Shown: in pieces, positions 45,065 to 54,256 of the stretch | Position numbering within the stretch: the first letter of the stretch is position 1 | Layout: every line of letters begins with the position of its first letter | Assembly: GCF_051535235.1 (NCBI RefSeq) | Contig: NZ_JBPPLZ010000001.1 | Coordinates: 248,001 to 312,000 of the forward strand | DNA from: Nitrobacter sp051535235 | GTDB taxonomy: Bacteria; Pseudomonadota; Alphaproteobacteria; Rhizobiales; Xanthobacteraceae | Reading direction: 5' to 3' | Length of the DNA stretch: 64,000 nt | Notes under the pieces: generated by a model | Seen by the model: only the letters and a program-made list of their open reading frames with translations | Told to the model about the DNA's origin: nothing | Database searches by the model: none | Made by a program: the position numbers and the translations under genes

Positions 45065-45853
45065 ATGGTCCGGACCATGGAGAGCACGGGCATGGATGGA
45101 AAGGACCAGACGACGCATTTCGGCTTCAGGGACGTTGCCGTGGAGGACAAGCAGCCGCTGGTGAACGAGGTGTTCCACAGCGTGGCGCGGCGTTACGACC
45201 TGATGAACGACCTGATGTCCGGCGGGCTGCACCGCGTCTGGAAGGACGTGATGATCACGGCGCTGAACCCGCCGCGCGGCGATGCACCGTTCGCGCTGCT
45301 CGACGTCGCCGGCGGCACCGGCGATATCGCCTTTCGCGCAGCGAAGGCCGCCGGCCGCGGATTACGGGCCACCGTCTGCGACATCAATCCGGACATGCTC
45401 GCGGTCGGCCGCGAGCGCGCGGTCAAGGCGCATCTCGATGATCGGGTATCGTTCGTCGAAGGCAACGCCGAGACATTGGCGTTCGCGGACCGCAGCTTCG
45501 ACGGCTACACGATCGCGTTCGGAATCCGCAACGTGCCGCGCATCGATGCCGCGTTGCGCGAGGCGTTTCGGGTGCTGAAGCCGGGAAGCCGGTTTCTCTG
45601 CCTCGAATTCTCGACGGTGGATGTGCCCGGCCTCGAGAAGGTCTACGACCTGTTTTCCTTCAAGGTGATCCCGCCGCTCGGCGGCGCCGTCACCGGCGAT
45701 GCCGGCTCCTATCAGTACCTCGTGGAATCGATTCGCAAGTTTCCCAAACCGAACGCCTTCGCAGACATGATCCGCGACGCCGGCTTCGCGCGGGTCAACT
45801 GGCAGATCCTTTCCGGCGGCATCGTCGCGCTGCATTCGGGCTGGCGTTTGTGA
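45065..45853 (+). CDS. ubiE: Ubiquinone/menaquinone C-methyltransferase UbiE
   Basis: A 262-residue SAM-dependent methyltransferase in ubiquinone synthesis. The N-terminal motif VNEVFHSVARRYDLMNDLMS is typical, and the SAM site is LLDVAGGTGDIAFRA. AFGIRNVPRIDAALREAFRV is the UbiE signature. Start ATG 45065, with possible internal alternatives at 45077 and 45092. Its stop overlaps the ubiB start (GTGA). Confidence 0.96.
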   Translation: MVRTMESTGMDGKDQTTHFGFRDVAVEDKQPLVNEVFHSVARRYDLMNDLMSGGLHRVWKDVMITALNPPRGDAPFALLDVAGGTGDIAFRAAKAAGRGLRATVCDINPDMLAVGRERAVKAHLDDRVSFVEGNAETLAFADRSFDGYTIAFGIRNVPRIDAALREAFRVLKPGSRFLCLEFSTVDVPGLEKVYDLFSFKVIPPLGGAVTGDAGSYQYLVESIRKFPKPNAFADMIRDAGFARVNWQILSGGIVALHSGWRL

Positions 45854-47418
45854 TATCCGCATTGACCCATGCCGCGCGGCTGGCGCGCGCCGCGTTCGTG
45901 TTCGCGCGCGAGGGCGTGTTCGGCGTGGTCGATCCCTCGCTGGTGCCGCCGCCCGGTCAACTCGCGCTGCGCATGGCCCGCCTGATCGAGCGCCGGGGCG
46001 CGAAATCCGGGCCGCGGCTGTCGCGGGCGCTGACCCGGCTCGGGCCGGCCTATCTCAAGCTCGGACAATTCCTCGCCACGCGGCCCGACGTCGTCGGCGT
46101 CGTGATGGCGCGCGATCTGGAAAGCCTGCAGGACCGCCTGCCGCCGTTTGCGCAAGCGGAGGCCGAAGCCGTGGTCGCGGCCGCTCTGGAAAAGCCCGTG
46201 GCGCAGGCCTTCGCAAGTTTCGGACCGGCGGTGGCTGCCGCTTCGATCGCGCAGGTTCATCGCGGCGAGATCGAGAAGGAGGGCGTCCGCAAGCAGGTCG
46301 CGATCAAGGTGCTGCGGCCCAACGTCGCCGCGCGTTTCCGCCGCGACCTCTCCGATTTCTTTTTCGTCGCCAACAAGGCCGAAGCGCATTCCGCCGAAGC
46401 GCGGCGGCTGCGCCTGGTCGAAGTCATCAACACCATGTCGCGGTCGGTGGCGATGGAAATGGACCTGCGGCTGGAAGCGGCCGCGCTGTCGGAGATGGCG
46501 GAGAACACCCGCGACGATCCCGACTTCCGCGTCCCCACGGTCGACTGGGACCGCACCACCCACAACGTGCTGACGATGGAGTGGATCGACGGCATAGCGC
46601 TGAACGATCATGCGCGCCTTGCGCAATCGCATGTCGACCTGCCCGAACTCGGCCGCAAGGTGATCCAGAGCTTCCTGCGTCACGCGCTGCGCGATGGCTT
46701 CTTCCACGCCGACATGCATCCCGGCAATCTGTTTCTCGACAAGTCGGGCCGGTTGGTCGCCGTCGACTTCGGCATCATGGGACGGCTCGGACTGAAAGAG
46801 CGGCGCTTCCTCGCCGAGATCCTGCTCGGCTTCATCACGCGTGATTATCGCCGCGTCGCCGAGGTGCACTTCGAGGCCGGCTACGTGCCGAGCCATCACT
46901 CGGTGGAGAATTTCGCGCAAGCCATCCGCGCCATCGGCGAGCCGATCCACAATCGCACCGCCGAGGAAATCTCGATGGCCAAGCTGCTGACGCTGCTGCT
47001 CGAGGTCACCGGCCTGTTCGACATGCAGACGCGCCCCGAACTGATCCTGCTGCAGAAGACGATGGTGGTGGTCGAAGGCGTGGCGCGCAGCTTCGATCCC
47101 AAACTGGACATCTGGACGGTGGCCGATCCCGTGGTGCGCGAATGGATCACGCAGAACCTCGGCCCGCTTGGACGGATGCAGGGCGCGGTGGCAGGCGCCG
47201 GCGAACTTGGCCGCCTGCTCTCGGGGCTTCCGGCGCTCGCTTCGCGAACCGTGGCCCTGATCGAGCAATTCGAGACGATGTCCCGCGAAGGGCTGACTTT
47301 GGGGCCCGATACCATCGCGGAAATCAAGCGGGCCGAAGCGCGCAGCCACCGCTGGAGCATCCTGGCGCTCTGGGTCATCGCGGCCGCGCTGGTCGGCCTG
47401 CTCTGGGCCGCACATTAG
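45850..47418 (+). CDS. ubiB: UbiB-family (ABC1/ADCK) kinase-like protein in ubiquinone synthesis
   Basis: A 522-residue ABC1-type protein. The GTG 45850 start overlaps the ubiE stop. The KxGQ motif is LGPAYLKLGQFLATRPDVV, the Ala-rich loop AAASIAQVHRGEI, and Lys in VAIKVLRP. The DFG-like DFGIMGRLG and DMHPGNLFLD (catalytic HxDxxxxN) follow. Two C-terminal hydrophobic segments (WSILALWVIAAALVGLLWAA) anchor it to the membrane. Works with the hydroxylation stages of ubiquinone synthesis. Confidence 0.95.
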   Translation: MISALTHAARLARAAFVFAREGVFGVVDPSLVPPPGQLALRMARLIERRGAKSGPRLSRALTRLGPAYLKLGQFLATRPDVVGVVMARDLESLQDRLPPFAQAEAEAVVAAALEKPVAQAFASFGPAVAAASIAQVHRGEIEKEGVRKQVAIKVLRPNVAARFRRDLSDFFFVANKAEAHSAEARRLRLVEVINTMSRSVAMEMDLRLEAAALSEMAENTRDDPDFRVPTVDWDRTTHNVLTMEWIDGIALNDHARLAQSHVDLPELGRKVIQSFLRHALRDGFFHADMHPGNLFLDKSGRLVAVDFGIMGRLGLKERRFLAEILLGFITRDYRRVAEVHFEAGYVPSHHSVENFAQAIRAIGEPIHNRTAEEISMAKLLTLLLEVTGLFDMQTRPELILLQKTMVVVEGVARSFDPKLDIWTVADPVVREWITQNLGPLGRMQGAVAGAGELGRLLSGLPALASRTVALIEQFETMSREGLTLGPDTIAEIKRAEARSHRWSILALWVIAAALVGLLWAAH

Positions 47419-47485
47419 AGACATTTGATTGCAGTGATGGCATCTTTTTGCTATCAATGATGGCGCGCTTGACCGCAGGACCGTC

Positions 47486-48925
47486 ATGGCCAGCCTGACC
47501 ATCCGCAAACTCGACGATGCCACCAAGGCCGAACTGCGCTTGCGGGCCGCGCGCAACGGCCGGTCCGTCGAGGACGAGGTCCGCGTCATCCTGAGGGCGG
47601 CGACGACCGCTTCATCCTCTGACGCCGTTGCGGACGATTGGGCATCTCGCAGCGCGATAATATCTCGCAAAAACAATAAGACAAGAAATTCCAATGCCTT
47701 GCTCCATGTCACGCTGATTATCGGCGGCGGCATCGCGGCCTACAAATCGCTCGACCTGATCCGGCGGCTGAAAGAACGCGGCTTTATTGTGCACTGCGTC
47801 ATGACAAATGCTGCGCAGCAATTCATCACCCCGCTGAGCGCCAGCGCCCTGTCGCACACCCGGGTCCACACCGACCTGTTCGACCCCGGCAGCGAATTCG
47901 ATGCCGGCCATATCCGGCTCGCGCGCGACTGCGACCTGATCGTCGTCGCCCCCGCTACCGCCGACCTGATGGCAAAGATGGCGCATGGCCTGGCCTCCGA
48001 CCTCGCCACCGCGATCCTGCTCGCCGCCGACAGGCCGATCCTGCTGGCGCCGGCAATGAATCCGCTGATGTGGAACAATCCGGCGACACGCCGCAACGCC
48101 GCGCAGCTTGCCCGCGACGGCGTCGTCATGATCGGCCCCGATGCCGGCGAGATGGCCGAAGCGGGCGAGGCCGGCGTCGGCCGCATGGCCGAGCCGACGG
48201 AGATCGCGACCGCCGCCGAACGGATTCTCAGGCCCGCGCGCCCGCAGCCCCTCAAGGGCCGCCGCGTGCTGGTCACCGCCGGACCGACCTTCGAGCCGAT
48301 CGATCCGGTGCGCTATATCGCCAACCGCTCCTCGGGCAAGCAGGGCTTTGCCATCGCGGCTGCGGCGCAGGCGGCCGGGGCCTACGTGACGCTGATCGCG
48401 GGGCCGGTCGGCCTCGACGATCCCGCTGATGTCACTGTCAAGCATGTCGAATCAGCGCGCGAGATGCTGGCGGCGGTCGAGGCCTCGCTGCCAACGGACG
48501 TCGCGATCTTCACCGCCGCGGTCGCCGACTGGCGCGTCGCGCACGAAGGCGCGCAGAAACTGAAGAAGACCGCGACCGGAATGCCGCCGCTGCAACTGGT
48601 CGAGAACCCGGACATCCTGGCAACCATCTCGAACCTGCGCGAGAACCGGCCGGCGCTGGTGATCGGCTTCGCCGCCGAGACCGAACATCTCATCGACAAC
48701 GCGACAGCGAAGTTCGCGCGCAAGGGCTGCGACTGGATGGTCGCCAACGATGTTTCGCCCGCGACCGGCGTGATGGGCGGCGACCGCAACACGGTGCATC
48801 TGCTGACGCGCGATGGTGGTGGCGGCGAGATCAGGACCGAGTCCTTTCCCCTCATGACCAAGGAAGAGGTGGCCGCGATGTTGATCGAACGCATCGTCCC
48901 GGCCGTGACGGATCAGCCGGCATGA
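47486..48925 (+). CDS. coaBC: CoaBC with N-terminal FitA-like ribbon-helix-helix domain
   Basis: A 479-residue fusion. Residues 1-42 match the FitA/VapB antitoxin type: MASLTIRKLDDATKAELRLR, then AARNGRSVEDEVRVILRAA. A Ser-rich linker (43-70) joins it to CoaC (about 73-250) and CoaB (about 255-475). CoaC keeps H142 (DAGHIRL) and N192 (APAMNPLMW), but the position of E. coli Cys158 is Ala226 (EMAEAGEAGVGRM). CoaB has ANRSSGKQGFAIA and NPDILATIS. No stop or in-frame ATG separates the parts; the only local start would be TTG 47699. The enzyme makes phosphopantetheine from phosphopantothenate and Cys. No toxin gene is adjacent. dut overlaps the stop. Confidence 0.9.
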   Translation: MASLTIRKLDDATKAELRLRAARNGRSVEDEVRVILRAATTASSSDAVADDWASRSAIISRKNNKTRNSNALLHVTLIIGGGIAAYKSLDLIRRLKERGFIVHCVMTNAAQQFITPLSASALSHTRVHTDLFDPGSEFDAGHIRLARDCDLIVVAPATADLMAKMAHGLASDLATAILLAADRPILLAPAMNPLMWNNPATRRNAAQLARDGVVMIGPDAGEMAEAGEAGVGRMAEPTEIATAAERILRPARPQPLKGRRVLVTAGPTFEPIDPVRYIANRSSGKQGFAIAAAAQAAGAYVTLIAGPVGLDDPADVTVKHVESAREMLAAVEASLPTDVAIFTAAVADWRVAHEGAQKLKKTATGMPPLQLVENPDILATISNLRENRPALVIGFAAETEHLIDNATAKFARKGCDWMVANDVSPATGVMGGDRNTVHLLTRDGGGGEIRTESFPLMTKEEVAAMLIERIVPAVTDQPA

Positions 48926-49380
48926 GCGGACCGATCAAGGTCGACGTCCTGCAACTGCCTCATGCCGAAGGTCTTCCGCTGCCGGCCTACCAGAGCAGCC
49001 AGGCCGCCGGCCTCGACCTGCTGGCCGCGGTTCCGGAGCAGGCGCCGCTGGTGCTCGCAGCCGGACAATACGCGATGGTCCCGACCGGACTGGTCATCGC
49101 ATTGCCGGAGGGATTTGAAGCGCAGGTGCGGCCGCGCTCCGGTCTCGCCGCAAGGCATGGCGTCACCGTGCTGAATTCGCCCGGCACCGTGGATGCCGAC
49201 TACCGCGGCGAGATCAATGTGCTTCTTGTGAATCTCGGTCAGGAGGCGTTCACGATTCGGCGCGGCGAGCGCATCGCGCAGATGATCGTGGCGCCGGTGA
49301 CGCGCGTGGAACTCGCGCGCGCCGATTCGCTCTCGGCCACCGCGCGCGGCAGCGGCGGATTCGGCTCGACCGGTTCTTGA
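48922..49380 (+). CDS. dut: dUTP diphosphatase
   Basis: A 152-residue trimeric dUTPase. All five motifs are visible: AAGLDLLAA, PRSGLAARHG, NSPGTVDADYRGE, RRGERIAQMIV and RGSGGFGSTG. The ATG overlaps the coaBC stop, as in many bacteria, so both are co-translated. Hydrolyses dUTP to dUMP. Confidence 0.97.
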   Translation: MSGPIKVDVLQLPHAEGLPLPAYQSSQAAGLDLLAAVPEQAPLVLAAGQYAMVPTGLVIALPEGFEAQVRPRSGLAARHGVTVLNSPGTVDADYRGEINVLLVNLGQEAFTIRRGERIAQMIVAPVTRVELARADSLSATARGSGGFGSTGS

Positions 49381-49433
49381 TCTGGCGCGTTTTCTTCACG
49401 CGAACCGGATTCCACTTCGCTCGAAACGCTGTG
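49381..49433 (+). repeat. Dispersed repeat, family A copy 8
   Basis: GCGCGTTTTCTTCACGCG, AACCGGATTCCACTTCGC, TCGAAACGCTG: core only, without a hairpin, at the end of dut. Confidence 0.8.
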
Positions 49434-49470
49434 GCGCTCTCGAGGTCACGCCTCGTCGCAGGAAAAAATC

Positions 49471-49593
49471 GATTCTATTTTGCAACAATCGTTTCGGAAA
49501 TGTCGCGGCCGCGCATTTTTCCCTCGCCGGATTCCCGTTCACGGTCTGGACTCTTACCCCTCGAGTCCGCTTAAGCGTAATGTTGGTCGATTC
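49471..49593 (+). promoter_or_regulatory. Cluster of GANTC (CcrM) sites upstream of divL
   Basis: GATTC at 49471 and 49530, GACTC at 49549, GAGTC at 49563 and GATTC at 49589 give five GANTC sites in 123 bases; about 0.5 would be expected by chance. A sixth (49408) lies in the repeat. CcrM methylates GANTC in alphaproteobacteria and its state can alter transcription of cell-cycle genes. Confidence 0.55.
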
Positions 49594-49645
49594 GCGAACG
49601 GCGAGCAATTTGCCGGTCGTATCGTCGCGCGATTTTGGGGCAGGC

Positions 49646-52162
49646 ATGTCGGGCGTAATCGCAGTGATGCGTCGGACCTTGCTGTCATGCACTTCGCTGG
49701 TGCAGGGCGGCATCGCGGGCGCTGGCGCGGCCGGTCTCGTCGACATCTCGCCCGCATGGGCCACGGAACCGGGCTTGCCGGAACGGCTGATCCAGACCTT
49801 CACCAATCTCAATCGGCAGGATCTGACCATGCTGGCGATGGCGCTGGGCGTGCTCGGTTTCTCGGTGGTCTGCGCCATCCTGCTGATGCGCACGCGGGTC
49901 CGCGCCGACGCCAACGAGCAACGGCTGCGCGCCGAAATCCGCGAGCTGCAATCGGAAGCCGACCGCTTCCGCGCGCTGCTGTTCGCAGAACCGCAGGTTT
50001 TGATTTCCTGGAGCGCCGGCGAGGACCGACCCCGAATCAGTGGCGACACCGCGCTGCTGTTGCCGCAGGATGCGAAACAGCCCTTGCGGATTCTGGCGTT
50101 CGGAACCTGGCTGCCGCCGGAACCGGCGTTGCAGATGGATCATGCGGTCGACGCGCTGCGCAGCGCCGGCGAAGGTTTTCTGCTCAACCTGCTTACATCG
50201 TCAGGACGGACGGTGGAGGCCATGGGCCGCGCTATCGGCGGTCAGGCGATCGTGCGGATCCGCGACCTCGGCGGATTGCGGCGCGATCTCGCCGAGATGA
50301 CGCTGCGTCACAACAGCCTGCGGGAAGAAACCGAGATGCTGCGGGCCTTCGCAGCCGCGGCGCCGTGGCCGCTGTGGACGCGCGGCAGCGATGGCAAGCT
50401 CAATTTCGCCAATGCCGCCTATGCGCGTGCCACCGAGGCCGCCAGCGCCACGGATGCGATCGAGCGCAATCTCGAACTGCTCGACAGCAACGACCGCCTC
50501 GCGATGGCGCGCATGCTGAACGAGCATGCCACGTTTACCGCGCGACTGCCGATCGTGATCGGCGGCGAGCGGCGCATATATGATGTCCACGCGCTTCGCG
50601 CCGCCGGCGGAAGCGCCGGCATCGCGCTCGACGCCAGCGAAGCCGTCATGCTGCGCCAGACGATGGAGCGGATGGCGGACGCGCATCGCCGGACCCTCGA
50701 CCAGTTGTCGTCTGGTGTTGCGGTGTTCGACGGCCGGCGGCGGCTGGCGTTCTACAACGATTCCTATCGCCGGCTGTGGGACCTCGACCGCGCTTTTCTG
50801 GACGGCAATCCCGACGATTCCAGCGTACTCGATCGGCTGCGCGCCGGGCGCAAACTGCCGGAGCAGCCGGACTTCCGCGCCTGGAAGGCACGCCTGCACG
50901 AAGCCTATCGCGCCAACGAAGCCGCCAAGGACGTCTGGTATCTGCCGGATGGACGCGCGCTCAGCATCGTCACCACGCCGAACCCCGAAGGCGGCGTCAC
51001 CTATCTGTTCGACGATGTCACCGAAAGCCTGGACCTTGCGCGGCGCTACGACCGCCTCATCACCGTGCAGCGAGAGACCCTGGACAGCCTCACTGAAGCG
51101 GTCGCGGTATTCGGCAGCAACGGCCGCGCGCAGCTTTTCAATCCCGCCTTCGCCCGGATGTGGAAGCTCTCGCCCGAGGCGCTCTCGCAGTCACCGCATA
51201 TCGATACCGTCGAGGCCTGGTGCAAGCCGCTGTTCGACGACGATGCCGCCTGGCAGACGATCCGCAACGCCGTCACCGGCATCGACAATCGCGCCGCGGT
51301 GCCGCTCAAGCTCGAGCGCAAGGATGGCAGCGTGCTGGACTGCATGACCATGCCGCTGCCCGATGGCGCCACCATGCTGACGTTCCACGACATCACCGAT
51401 AGCGAGAACGTGGAGCGCGCGCTGCGCGAGCGCAACGATGCGCTCGAGGCCGCCGACCAGATGAAGGTCGATTTCGTCCATCACGTCTCGTATGAGTTGC
51501 GTTCGCCGCTGACCACCATCATCGGCTTCGCGCACCTGATGAACGATCCCGGTACCGGCCCGCTCACCGAGAAGCAGGCCGAGTATGTCAACTACATCAC
51601 CTCGTCGACCGATGCGCTGCTCGCGCTGACCAACAACATCCTCGACCTCGCCACCATCGACGCCGGCGCCATGACGCTCGAACTCGGGCCGGTTGATGTG
51701 CGCAAGACCATCGCGGCGGCGGCGGAGGGCATTCAGGACCGCCTGGCCCGCGACCACATCATCCTGAATGTCGACGTCGATCCGGACATCGGCAACTTCA
51801 TCGGCGACGAGCGCCGCATCATTCAGGTCCTCTACAACCTGCTTGCCAACGCCGCCGGCTTCTCGCCGCCGGACGCCGTCATCACGGTGAGCGCCCGGCG
51901 CACCGAGCACAGCGTGAGATTTGCCGTGATGGACGAAGGTCCCGGCATTCCGCCCGAGGTCAAGGACAAGGTGTTCGACTGGTTCGAGAGCCACGCCAAC
52001 GGCTCGCGGCATCGCGGCGCGGGCCTCGGCCTGTCGCTGGTGCGCTCCTTCGTGGAACTCCATGGCGGACGCGTGCATTTCGATTCCACCGTCAAGCGTG
52101 GCACCAGGGTCGTGTGCGATTTTCCGCTCGACCGGAGCGCGCAGCGCAACGCCGCTGAATGA
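49646..52162 (+). CDS. divL: DivL-type cell-cycle sensor protein (pseudo-histidine kinase)
   Basis: ATG 49646 with GGGG upstream gives 838 residues; ATG 49580 is an alternative. One membrane helix near 55-75 (LTMLAMALGVLGFSVVCAIL) is followed by a coiled segment, several PAS-like domains (about 240-570), and a DHp/ATPase unit. The DHp block reads FVHHVSYELRSPLTTIIGF: the phospho-acceptor position is Y616 where His is usual, the DivL hallmark known from Caulobacter. The ATPase has N-box NLLANAAGFS and G-boxes DEGPGIP and GAGLGLSLVR. DivL works with DivK, CckA and CtrA. The stop overlaps the start of tsaE-amgK. Confidence 0.92.
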   Translation: MSGVIAVMRRTLLSCTSLVQGGIAGAGAAGLVDISPAWATEPGLPERLIQTFTNLNRQDLTMLAMALGVLGFSVVCAILLMRTRVRADANEQRLRAEIRELQSEADRFRALLFAEPQVLISWSAGEDRPRISGDTALLLPQDAKQPLRILAFGTWLPPEPALQMDHAVDALRSAGEGFLLNLLTSSGRTVEAMGRAIGGQAIVRIRDLGGLRRDLAEMTLRHNSLREETEMLRAFAAAAPWPLWTRGSDGKLNFANAAYARATEAASATDAIERNLELLDSNDRLAMARMLNEHATFTARLPIVIGGERRIYDVHALRAAGGSAGIALDASEAVMLRQTMERMADAHRRTLDQLSSGVAVFDGRRRLAFYNDSYRRLWDLDRAFLDGNPDDSSVLDRLRAGRKLPEQPDFRAWKARLHEAYRANEAAKDVWYLPDGRALSIVTTPNPEGGVTYLFDDVTESLDLARRYDRLITVQRETLDSLTEAVAVFGSNGRAQLFNPAFARMWKLSPEALSQSPHIDTVEAWCKPLFDDDAAWQTIRNAVTGIDNRAAVPLKLERKDGSVLDCMTMPLPDGATMLTFHDITDSENVERALRERNDALEAADQMKVDFVHHVSYELRSPLTTIIGFAHLMNDPGTGPLTEKQAEYVNYITSSTDALLALTNNILDLATIDAGAMTLELGPVDVRKTIAAAAEGIQDRLARDHIILNVDVDPDIGNFIGDERRIIQVLYNLLANAAGFSPPDAVITVSARRTEHSVRFAVMDEGPGIPPEVKDKVFDWFESHANGSRHRGAGLGLSLVRSFVELHGGRVHFDSTVKRGTRVVCDFPLDRSAQRNAAE

Positions 52163-53682
52163 GTGAACCCTCGACATTCGCAACCGCGCTCGTCAACGAG
52201 ACCGCGACCGCCGATCTGATGGCGGACCTCGCGCTGCTGGTCGGCCCCGATGACGTCATCACGCTGTCGGGTGATCTCGGCGCGGGCAAGACCGCCGCCG
52301 CTCGCGCCATGATCCGCTACCTCGCCGGCGACGACACGATGGAGGTGCCGAGCCCGACGTTCACGCTGGTGCAGCATTACGATCTGCCGCCCTACCCGCT
52401 GCTCCATGCCGACCTCTATCGCATCAGCGGCTCCGGCGAACTCGAGGAGATCGGCCTCGCACCACTGCCCGAAGGGACGGTGGTGCTGATCGAATGGCCG
52501 GAGCGCGCGGGCGGCGCCCTGCCCGCTGATCGCATCGACATCGCCTTCAGTCATCGCCCGGCGCTCGGCTCGGCCGCACGCGCCGTCGAGATCACGGGTT
52601 ACGGCAAGGCCGCGGCCCAGGTCGCGCGGCTGGCGGCGCTGCGGCAATTTCTCGATGACGCCGGATATGGCGATGCGAAACGGCAGCGCATGGCGGGCGA
52701 CGCCTCGACGCGATCCTACGCCCGGTTGATCCGCGGCGACACAAGCTTCATCCTGATGAACGCGCCGAAGCGGCCGGACGGGCCCGCGATCCATGACGGC
52801 AAGTCCTACAGCGCGGCCGTGCATCTTGCCGAAGACGTCAAACCCTTCGTCGCCATCGCGCGTGGCCTGCGCGAGCAGGGCTTTTCCGCGCCAGCGATCC
52901 ATCATGCCGATCTGGAGTCGGGATTCCTCATCACCGAGGATTTTGGCAGCGCGGGTTTCGTCGAAGGCACCCCGCCGGCGCCGACCGCCAGGCGTTACGA
53001 GGCTGCCACCGACATGCTGGCGGCGCTGCACGGCCGGACGCTGCCCGAGATCCTCTCTGTCGCGCCGCACATCGCCTACACCATCCCGATATTCGATACC
53101 GAGGCGATGCTGGTCGAGGTCGGCCTGATGCTCGACTGGTATCTGCCGGACCGGGGCATCGAGCCGGGCGGCGATCTGCGCGCCGAATTCACAGCGATGT
53201 GGCGCGCATTGCTGGAGAAGGCAAATGCTGCGCCGAGGACCTGGGTGCTGCGAGATTTCCATTCGCCCAACCTGATCTGGCTGAAACAGCGTCCCGACAT
53301 CAAACAGGTCGGCCTGATCGACTTTCAGGACACCGTGCTCGGTCCCGCCGCCTACGATCTGGTTTCGCTTTTGCAGGATGCGCGGGTGGACGTGCCGGAA
53401 CCGCTGGAACTCGCGCTGCTGGCCCGTTACGTGAAGGCGCGGCTGGGAAGCGGCGCACCGTTCGATCCCGCCGGCTTCGCCGAGCTCTATGCCATCATGT
53501 CGGCGCAGCGCAACACGCGGCTGCTCGGCACCTTCGCGCGGCTGAACCGGCGCGACGGCAAACCGCACTACCTGCGGCACCAGCCCCGGATCTGGACCTA
53601 CCTTGACCGTTCACTGGCTCACCCGTCATTGTCGGGGGCCAGGGCCTGGTATCAGGCTCACATTCCGCCTCCGGCGGCTTGA
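52159..53682 (+). CDS. tsaE: TsaE fused to an AmgK-type sugar kinase
   Basis: A 507-residue fusion. Residues 1-150 are TsaE: Walker A GDLGAGKT (38-45), then VPSPTFTLVQHYD and DLYRISGSGELEEIGLA, the ATPase partner for t6A synthesis. Residues 165-505 are an aminoglycoside-phosphotransferase fold: GDASTRSYARL, catalytic D366 in LRDFHSPN, and metal-binding D388 in IDFQDT. This half resembles AmgK, the anomeric MurNAc/GlcNAc kinase of cell-wall recycling. murU lies two genes downstream and fits this. The start ATGA overlaps the divL stop. Confidence 0.92.
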   Translation: MSEPSTFATALVNETATADLMADLALLVGPDDVITLSGDLGAGKTAAARAMIRYLAGDDTMEVPSPTFTLVQHYDLPPYPLLHADLYRISGSGELEEIGLAPLPEGTVVLIEWPERAGGALPADRIDIAFSHRPALGSAARAVEITGYGKAAAQVARLAALRQFLDDAGYGDAKRQRMAGDASTRSYARLIRGDTSFILMNAPKRPDGPAIHDGKSYSAAVHLAEDVKPFVAIARGLREQGFSAPAIHHADLESGFLITEDFGSAGFVEGTPPAPTARRYEAATDMLAALHGRTLPEILSVAPHIAYTIPIFDTEAMLVEVGLMLDWYLPDRGIEPGGDLRAEFTAMWRALLEKANAAPRTWVLRDFHSPNLIWLKQRPDIKQVGLIDFQDTVLGPAAYDLVSLLQDARVDVPEPLELALLARYVKARLGSGAPFDPAGFAELYAIMSAQRNTRLLGTFARLNRRDGKPHYLRHQPRIWTYLDRSLAHPSLSGARAWYQAHIPPPAA

Positions 53683-53775
53683 ACACATTTGCTTTACGGC
53701 TTGTTAGAAATCGTGCCCTATTCTCTGCGACTCTAAGCCGCACTGCGGGTTGCGGTTTCTCGACGGGAGCAGGCC

Positions 53776-54096
53776 ATGGGTGCGGAACGGCGCAAGGGCG
53801 AACGCGTCACCTTCGAGCGCGGATACAGCGCCCACATGATGGGCATCGACGGTACCTGGCGGCGCGACTGCACCATGGAGGATGTTTCCGAACATGGGGC
53901 CAAGCTGACCATCGAAGGTTCCATCGAAGGCCTTCACCTGAAGGAATTCTTCCTGCTGCTGTCGTCCACGGGACTCGCCTATCGCCGCTGCGAGCTCGCC
54001 TGGGTCAATGGCGACCAGATCGGCGTCAATTTTCTGAAACCAAGCGACAAGAAGAAAAAGGCGGGCCGGCGCAATGGCGCCACCGCAGAGGCCTGA
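53776..54096 (+). CDS. PilZ-domain protein
   Basis: A 106-residue single-domain protein. c-di-GMP motifs are both visible: R6-x3-R10 in ERRKGERV and D-x-S-x2-G in DVSEHGAKL. The C-terminus is Lys-rich (SDKKKKAGRRN). Probably a c-di-GMP effector; partner unknown. Sits between the tsaE-amgK fusion and murU. Confidence 0.88.
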   Translation: MGAERRKGERVTFERGYSAHMMGIDGTWRRDCTMEDVSEHGAKLTIEGSIEGLHLKEFFLLLSSTGLAYRRCELAWVNGDQIGVNFLKPSDKKKKAGRRNGATAEA

Positions 54097-54102
54097 TCCT
54101 CG

Positions 54103-54137
54103 AGCCTGTTCGCTTCTGATGGAATCAGAGGCAGGCT
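54103..54137. repeat. Hairpin module of family A (copy 9)
   Basis: AGCCTG...CGCTTCTGATGG and ATCAGAGGCAGGCT pair imperfectly just downstream of the PilZ gene. No core follows directly. Confidence 0.7.
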
Positions 54138-54256
54138 TTCAAAAAATAACCGTACCGATCCGGACACACCTTCCCTGTCACGCTTGCGTCACGCCCGGCA
54201 GCTATCGCCTGAGATGCGATTCGTCCGTGCCATGATATTGTTCGGTGAATCGACCA

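Noticed and set aside
47419..47485. Separate antitoxin gene with its own stop
   Set aside because: The frame from 47486 runs without a stop into CoaBC, so a free antitoxin is not supported.
45712..47733. 673-codon open frame antisense to ubiB
   Set aside because: Shadow of ubiB; no motif, no start signal.
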